The translations under genes were made by a program, and so were the position numbers. From the NCBI GenBank assembly GCA_018698675.1, contig JABIPA010000074.1, positions 1 to 44,231 on the forward strand: 44,231 nucleotides of DNA, in the 5' to 3' direction. Below, one piece after another: positions 40,305 through 44,231 of this stretch. Position 1 is the first letter of the stretch. Each line of letters begins with the position of its first letter. The stretch is from a bacterium (GTDB lineage Bacteria > Margulisbacteria > Marinamargulisbacteria > JABIPA01). Below the pieces are notes generated by a model. It was not told the origin of the DNA. It did no database searches and worked only from the letters and a program-made list of their open reading frames with translations.

Positions 40305-42791
40305 ATGACAGAACAAAATGAACTTTTTGAAGATGATTCCATAAATACGATTACTATCGACGATGAGATGAAGTCGTCTTACATCGAATATGCGATGTCT
40401 GTAATTGTGGGTAGAGCGTTGCCTGATGTTAGAGACGGTTTAAAGCCGGTGCATCGTCGAATTCTTTATTCTATGTATAACGCTGGATTTACTTCTGGAA
40501 AACCATATAAAAAATGTGCTCGTATCGTTGGAGACGTGCTAGGTAGATATCACCCTCATGGAGATACTGCTGTATATGATTCTTTAGTAAGAATGGCACA
40601 AGATTTTTCACTGAGATATTGTTTAGTCGACGGCCAAGGTAACTTTGGGTCTGTTGATGGGGATAATGCGGCTGCTATGAGATATACAGAAGCAAAAATG
40701 ACTCGAATTAGTATGCGTATCTTGGACGACATAGAAAAAGATACGGTCGACTTTGTTGATAATTTTGACTCTTCTCTGCAGGAACCAACTGTTCTTCCAA
40801 CTCGATTACCAAACTTATTATTAAATGGGTCTTCTGGAATTGCTGTTGGTATGGCGACAAATATTCCTCCTCATAACTTGAATGAAATTTTGGATGGATT
40901 GACGGCTTACATTGATAACCCTGAAATTGAAGTTGATGAGTTGATGACTCATATTAAAGGACCTGATTTTCCAACAGCTGGTTTGATATGTGGTCGTGAA
41001 GGCATTGAAAAAGCATATAGAACTGGCCGTGGAAGTGTTCTTATTCGTGCTAAAACTAGTTTTGAAGAGTCTAAGAAAAAAGGTAAACAAGCAATTATTG
41101 TTCATGAATTACCTTACCAAGTAAATAAATCTAATTTAATAATTAAGATAGCAGAGCTTGTGCAAGAAAAGAAAATTACAGATATCACAGACTTAAGAGA
41201 CGAGTCTGATAGAAAGGGAATGAGAATCTACATTGAGCTTAAGCGAGATTCAATTCCTGAAGTTGTTTTAAACCAATTGTATAAACATACCCAACTGCAA
41301 AATACCTTTGGCGTTAATATGGTTGCTCTTGTAAAAGGAGTGCCTAGAGTATTAACGTTGAAAAAGATTCTTACGCATTATCTGGAGCATAGAAAAGAAG
41401 TTGTTGTTCGCCGAACTCAATATGATTTGAATAATGCAAATGCGCGACAACATATTTTGGAAGGTCTAAGAATTGCTCTTCATAATATAGATGCCGTTAT
41501 TAAGTTAATAAAAGAATCGGATAGTCCAAGCGTTGCAAAGCAAGGCTTAATGTCTTCTTTTTCATTGTCAGAGAAACAGTCTCAGGCAATTTTGGATATG
41601 AAGTTACAACGATTAACCGGACTAGAGCAGGGTAAAATTGAGAATGAATATGCTGAGTTAGTTAAGAAAATTGCTGACTTGGAAGATATTTTGGCTAAGG
41701 ATTCACGAGTGTTATCAATCATTAAATCTGAACATGCTGATATTAGAGAACGCTTTGGTGATGAGAGACGAACTGAGATAGGCGAGCCGGTAAAAAGTAT
41801 GGAATTGGAAGATTTAATTCCTGACGAGCAAGTTGCAGTTTTGATTTCTAAAAAGGGTTTCGTTAAACGAGTTCAAATATCAATGTTCAAGAAGCAGTTA
41901 AGGGGAGGTCGTGGAATTAATAGCATGACAACTCGAACTGAAGATATTATTGATCAATTAATCGTCACAAGAAATCATGACTATTTACTTTGTTTTACAA
42001 GTAGAGGCCGCGTTTTTAAATTGAAAACGTATACTCTTCCAGAAGCGACTCGTCAGAGTAAGGGTGTTTCGTTAGCTCATTTTCTTGAATTTGATGACAA
42101 AGAAATTCTTACTACTGTAATTCCAGTATCTACATTTGATACCGATGAATATTTGGTTATGGCTACTTTGAAAGGTGTCATTAAAAAAGTAGATATTCGA
42201 GCATTTATACACTTTAAAAATAGGTCTATCGCCGCATTGACATTAGATGATGGAGACCATTTGAAATGGGTACGACGTACTGACGGTGAAAGAGATATTT
42301 TACTTGTTACTTCTGCAGGGATGGTTATTCGATTTGATGAAGATCAAATTAGAAGTATGGGCCGAACAGCAAGAGGTGTAAGAGGTATTAAGATTAAAGA
42401 AAATGATACGCTTGTTAATATGAGTTCTGTCGAAAAAGATGCGAAGCAACTTCTTTCGTTAATTACGAAAAAAGGATACGGTAAGAACCTAAAAGTTGAT
42501 GAATTTAAACGTCAAAATAGAGGTGGTATTGGAGTTATGTCTCTTCGTTTTAGAAAGACAATAAAGTCTGATGCTGTAGTTGATTCGGCCGTTGTTAATT
42601 TAGAAGACGAAGTCATGTTTGTTAGTCAAAAGGGAACATTGTGTCGACAATCTGTCGCTAAAATTTCCGTTCAGAGACGAGAGTCTCAGGGTGTTAGAGT
42701 TATCAAGCTTGATGATAAAGACACGGTAATGTCTATGGCAAAAGTTGTCGCAGACGATGAAGAAGAGGATGTTATAGCGGGAGCAGAGTAG
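40305..42791 (+). CDS. gyrA: DNA gyrase subunit A
   Basis: GyrA cuts and rejoins DNA. The 828-residue protein has the catalytic Y127 in AAAMRYTEAKM and the quinolone-binding stretch HPHGDTAVYD, where T88 and D92 occupy the positions of E. coli S83 and D87 (no resistance-type change). The C-terminal wrapping domain begins with the GyrA box, here QLRGGRG in place of QRRGGKG, and contains the repeated beta-blades. This marks it as gyrase and not topoisomerase IV. The last residues are acidic. The SH3-domain gene begins two bases after the stop. Confidence 0.98.
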   Translation: MTEQNELFEDDSINTITIDDEMKSSYIEYAMSVIVGRALPDVRDGLKPVHRRILYSMYNAGFTSGKPYKKCARIVGDVLGRYHPHGDTAVYDSLVRMAQDFSLRYCLVDGQGNFGSVDGDNAAAMRYTEAKMTRISMRILDDIEKDTVDFVDNFDSSLQEPTVLPTRLPNLLLNGSSGIAVGMATNIPPHNLNEILDGLTAYIDNPEIEVDELMTHIKGPDFPTAGLICGREGIEKAYRTGRGSVLIRAKTSFEESKKKGKQAIIVHELPYQVNKSNLIIKIAELVQEKKITDITDLRDESDRKGMRIYIELKRDSIPEVVLNQLYKHTQLQNTFGVNMVALVKGVPRVLTLKKILTHYLEHRKEVVVRRTQYDLNNANARQHILEGLRIALHNIDAVIKLIKESDSPSVAKQGLMSSFSLSEKQSQAILDMKLQRLTGLEQGKIENEYAELVKKIADLEDILAKDSRVLSIIKSEHADIRERFGDERRTEIGEPVKSMELEDLIPDEQVAVLISKKGFVKRVQISMFKKQLRGGRGINSMTTRTEDIIDQLIVTRNHDYLLCFTSRGRVFKLKTYTLPEATRQSKGVSLAHFLEFDDKEILTTVIPVSTFDTDEYLVMATLKGVIKKVDIRAFIHFKNRSIAALTLDDGDHLKWVRRTDGERDILLVTSAGMVIRFDEDQIRSMGRTARGVRGIKIKENDTLVNMSSVEKDAKQLLSLITKKGYGKNLKVDEFKRQNRGGIGVMSLRFRKTIKSDAVVDSAVVNLEDEVMFVSQKGTLCRQSVAKISVQRRESQGVRVIKLDDKDTVMSMAKVVADDEEEDVIAGAE

Positions 42792-42793
42792 GT

Positions 42794-43804
42794 ATGTTGA
42801 CGAGATGGCTTATGCTTAATCGTCAATTCATTGGGGTGAAGAGATTGAGAACCCTTTTGACCAGCTGCATTATTCTTGTAGCAGGGATTATTTCAGTCGG
42901 GTACGATTACCCGACTGAAATTGAGATAATGTTATCCGGTGGCGTTTCCGTCAGAAAAGATATTTCCAAAAAATCTAAACAAATTGGGTATGCGTATAGC
43001 GACTACAAATATGTAGTTAATGATTTTGTGGTTGGTTACTATAAAATAAGGTTATCTGATGGAAAATATGGATGGTTGTTTGCTAATCCGAAAAAGCCTT
43101 GGGTAAAAGAAAGTAAGAATGGGGAATTCGTAAAGATTACTCATAAATCGGCCATTAATGTTAGAGAATATCCATTTGATACATCGAGCGATATCGTAAG
43201 TATCGCGTCCCCTGGTGAATCATTCCAAATTTTAGGTATCAGATCGTCCTATTATAAAATTGTGTTGCCCTCTAAAAGAAAAGGATGGGTTTATGCTAAT
43301 AGCCCTAAAAAAAATTGGATGAGGGTTTCGAATACAAGTCGCGCGGGAAAAAAGAAAACGAATATTACCCCTGTTAAAATGAGTAGCGAAGAGAAACACT
43401 TTTATATTAATTTTGAAGATGAATTACCGGTTAGCAACGGCGATGTTTCTTTACATCAAACAGAATATATTGACGAAAGTGGAGGTAGTATAAGTCTATA
43501 CGAGTCTAATTCGAGTGAAATTAAATTTACGTTCGTTAATTTAGTTGAATCGGATAGTCCAGATAAGTTGATTTTAAGGCACTTATCTCAAAGAACGGAT
43601 GACGATGACTTGAAAGGGAGAGCTCCTATCGATATTACAATTAATAGTAATTCTGTTGTGCATAGTCTTGATCCGGGTTCTCATGATTTATTTGAAGATA
43701 TTTTAAATATTTCAAAGTTCGTAAAATACGGAGAAAATAAGGTGTCTATCAAACTGAAAGATGCAAATACTCCATATAGAATACAATCTCTCCAAATAAA
43801 ATAA
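42794..43804 (+). CDS. Exported protein with two bacterial SH3 domains and a C-terminal beta-sandwich
   Basis: The 336-residue protein starts with a basic segment and a hydrophobic helix (about 19-37), a signal peptide or anchor. Two SH3_3-type domains follow (about 43-105 and 113-178), each with VRK/VREYP and GWLFANPKKPW or GWVYANSPKKNW. A linker leads to a beta-rich domain (about 198-336) that looks like a carbohydrate-binding jelly roll, ending in GENKVSIKLKDAN. Such proteins act at the cell wall or outer surface. ATG 42794 lies close to AGTAGG; an internal GTG at 42836 would give a more typical signal peptide and is an alternative. Confidence 0.8.
   Translation: MLTRWLMLNRQFIGVKRLRTLLTSCIILVAGIISVGYDYPTEIEIMLSGGVSVRKDISKKSKQIGYAYSDYKYVVNDFVVGYYKIRLSDGKYGWLFANPKKPWVKESKNGEFVKITHKSAINVREYPFDTSSDIVSIASPGESFQILGIRSSYYKIVLPSKRKGWVYANSPKKNWMRVSNTSRAGKKKTNITPVKMSSEEKHFYINFEDELPVSNGDVSLHQTEYIDESGGSISLYESNSSEIKFTFVNLVESDSPDKLILRHLSQRTDDDDLKGRAPIDITINSNSVVHSLDPGSHDLFEDILNISKFVKYGENKVSIKLKDANTPYRIQSLQIK
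42891..42920 (+). repeat. Perfect 13-bp inverted repeat with 4-base loop inside the SH3 gene
   Basis: TTTCAGTCGGGTA (42891-42903) and TACCCGACTGAAA (42908-42920) are exact complements with loop CGAT. It lies about 100 bases after the gyrA stop, at the codons following the signal peptide. As RNA it would form a very stable hairpin. The following bases (TTGAGATAATG) do not form a T-run. Confidence 0.8.
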
Positions 43805-43850
43805 GATACGTCTAATTTCGCGCGATGCATTGAGTTTTGAATTTAGACAC

Positions 43851-43879
43851 TTGTTCAAGACGTTCATCCGCAATAAACT
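43851..43879 (+). promoter_or_regulatory. rnpB: Possible rnpB promoter
   Basis: TTGTTC (43851-43856) and TAAACT (43874-43879) are 17 bases apart. Seven bases later lies 43886, exactly the first base of the P1 helix of the RNase P RNA. The position is convincing although both hexamers are imperfect. Confidence 0.4.
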
Positions 43880-43885
43880 TTACAA

Positions 43886-44231
43886 TGAAAGTCCACAAAG
43901 CAATCGCTAGTTAGTAATAACTAGAGGAAAGTCCGGGCTCCATAGGGTAGGATGCCTCCTAACAGGAGGGGGGAGTAATCCCATAGCTAGTGCAACAGAA
44001 AAGATACCGCCTTTTAATTTTTATAAGGTAAGGGTGAAATCGTGGGGTAAGAGCTCACGGCGGTTCATAGCAATATGGACGTTGGTAAACCTCATCCGGA
44101 GCAAGCCCAAATAGAGGAAGAGATGCGACCCGTATCACTTGGATTCCTGGGTTGGGTGCTTGAGCCTTTTTGTGAAGAAAGGCCTAGATAAATGATTGCA
44201 TAGACAGAACCCGGCTTATTGTGGACTTTCA
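43886..44231 (+). ncRNA. rnpB: RNase P RNA, class A
   Basis: This is the catalytic RNA of RNase P, which matures tRNA 5' ends. The 5' conserved region GAGGAAAGTCCGGGCT and the 3' conserved ACAGAACCCGGCTTA pair to form the P4 core. The conserved GGTAAGGGTGAAA and GTGGGGTAAGAGCTCAC segments lie between them. The first 13 bases, TGAAAGTCCACAA, pair perfectly with the last 13, TTGTGGACTTTCA, forming P1, so the 346-base gene is complete and ends exactly at the window edge. Confidence 0.95.

Noticed and set aside
40551-40590. Quinolone-resistance change in GyrA
   Set aside because: The positions equivalent to Ser83 and Asp87 are Thr and Asp, both common wild-type residues.

Overview
The window is a gene-dense, AT-rich stretch of a bacterial chromosome. 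It carries core housekeeping genes (gyrB-gyrA, the RNase P RNA, ispH, dtd, a DAHP synthase gene, thiC, thiS, two signal peptidases) and a complete aerobic respiratory operon. No transposase, integrase, phage gene, CRISPR array or tRNA is visible. The lineage cannot be fixed from the sequence alone. Low GC, an alternative complex III joined to an A2-type caa3 oxidase, a membrane pyrophosphatase with a seven-subunit Mrp antiporter, and Shine-Dalgarno-led genes fit an uncultivated, probably marine, Gram-negative-type lineage (Margulisbacteria, Marinimicrobia or PVC-like groups are candidates). This is inference.

Layout. Positions 1-2408 hold the tail of an unknown gene, a small O6-alkylguanine-DNA methyltransferase-type protein and an unrecognised 589-residue protein. 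Positions 2658-12862 are one minus-strand transcription unit: hppA, mrpABCDEFG, then thiC, with a strong hairpin after thiC and a hairpin plus T-run in the leader of hppA. A 370-bp divergent control region (12770-13139) separates this from a plus-strand operon (13158 to about 31264). That operon reads actABCDEF, a small membrane protein, sco, coxBACD (A2-type oxidase with a cytochrome c-fused subunit II), a 1050-residue coiled-coil protein, ctaB (heme O synthase), a small membrane protein, ispH and hisI. Next come a membrane-anchored rhodanese, dtd, and the minus-strand genes aroF and ktrB-ktrA-PAS (K+ uptake). On the plus strand follow two signal peptidases, thiS, gyrB-gyrA, an SH3-domain protein and the complete rnpB, which ends exactly at the window edge.

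How it fits together. Electrons from quinol pass through alternative complex III to the caa3 oxidase, and Sco and CtaB mature the oxidase. The Mrp antiporter exchanges Na+ for H+. The pyrophosphatase has the residues of the K+-dependent subfamily and the gate glutamate position found in Na+ pumps. The KtrAB-type system would supply K+. Together these suggest coupled H+/Na+/K+ economy.

Most notable oddities: (1) the coiled-coil protein inside the oxidase operon contains at least 18 consecutive 11-residue repeats with an aromatic residue at position 1 and Leu at position 8; (2) thiS has no ATG/GTG/TTG at the expected place and seems to start at ATT, and it carries two residues after its terminal glycines; (3) a voltage-sensor-like N-terminal region is fused to the K+ transporter; (4) thiC is the last gene of a cation-transport operon; (5) MrpD has a histidine-rich tail.
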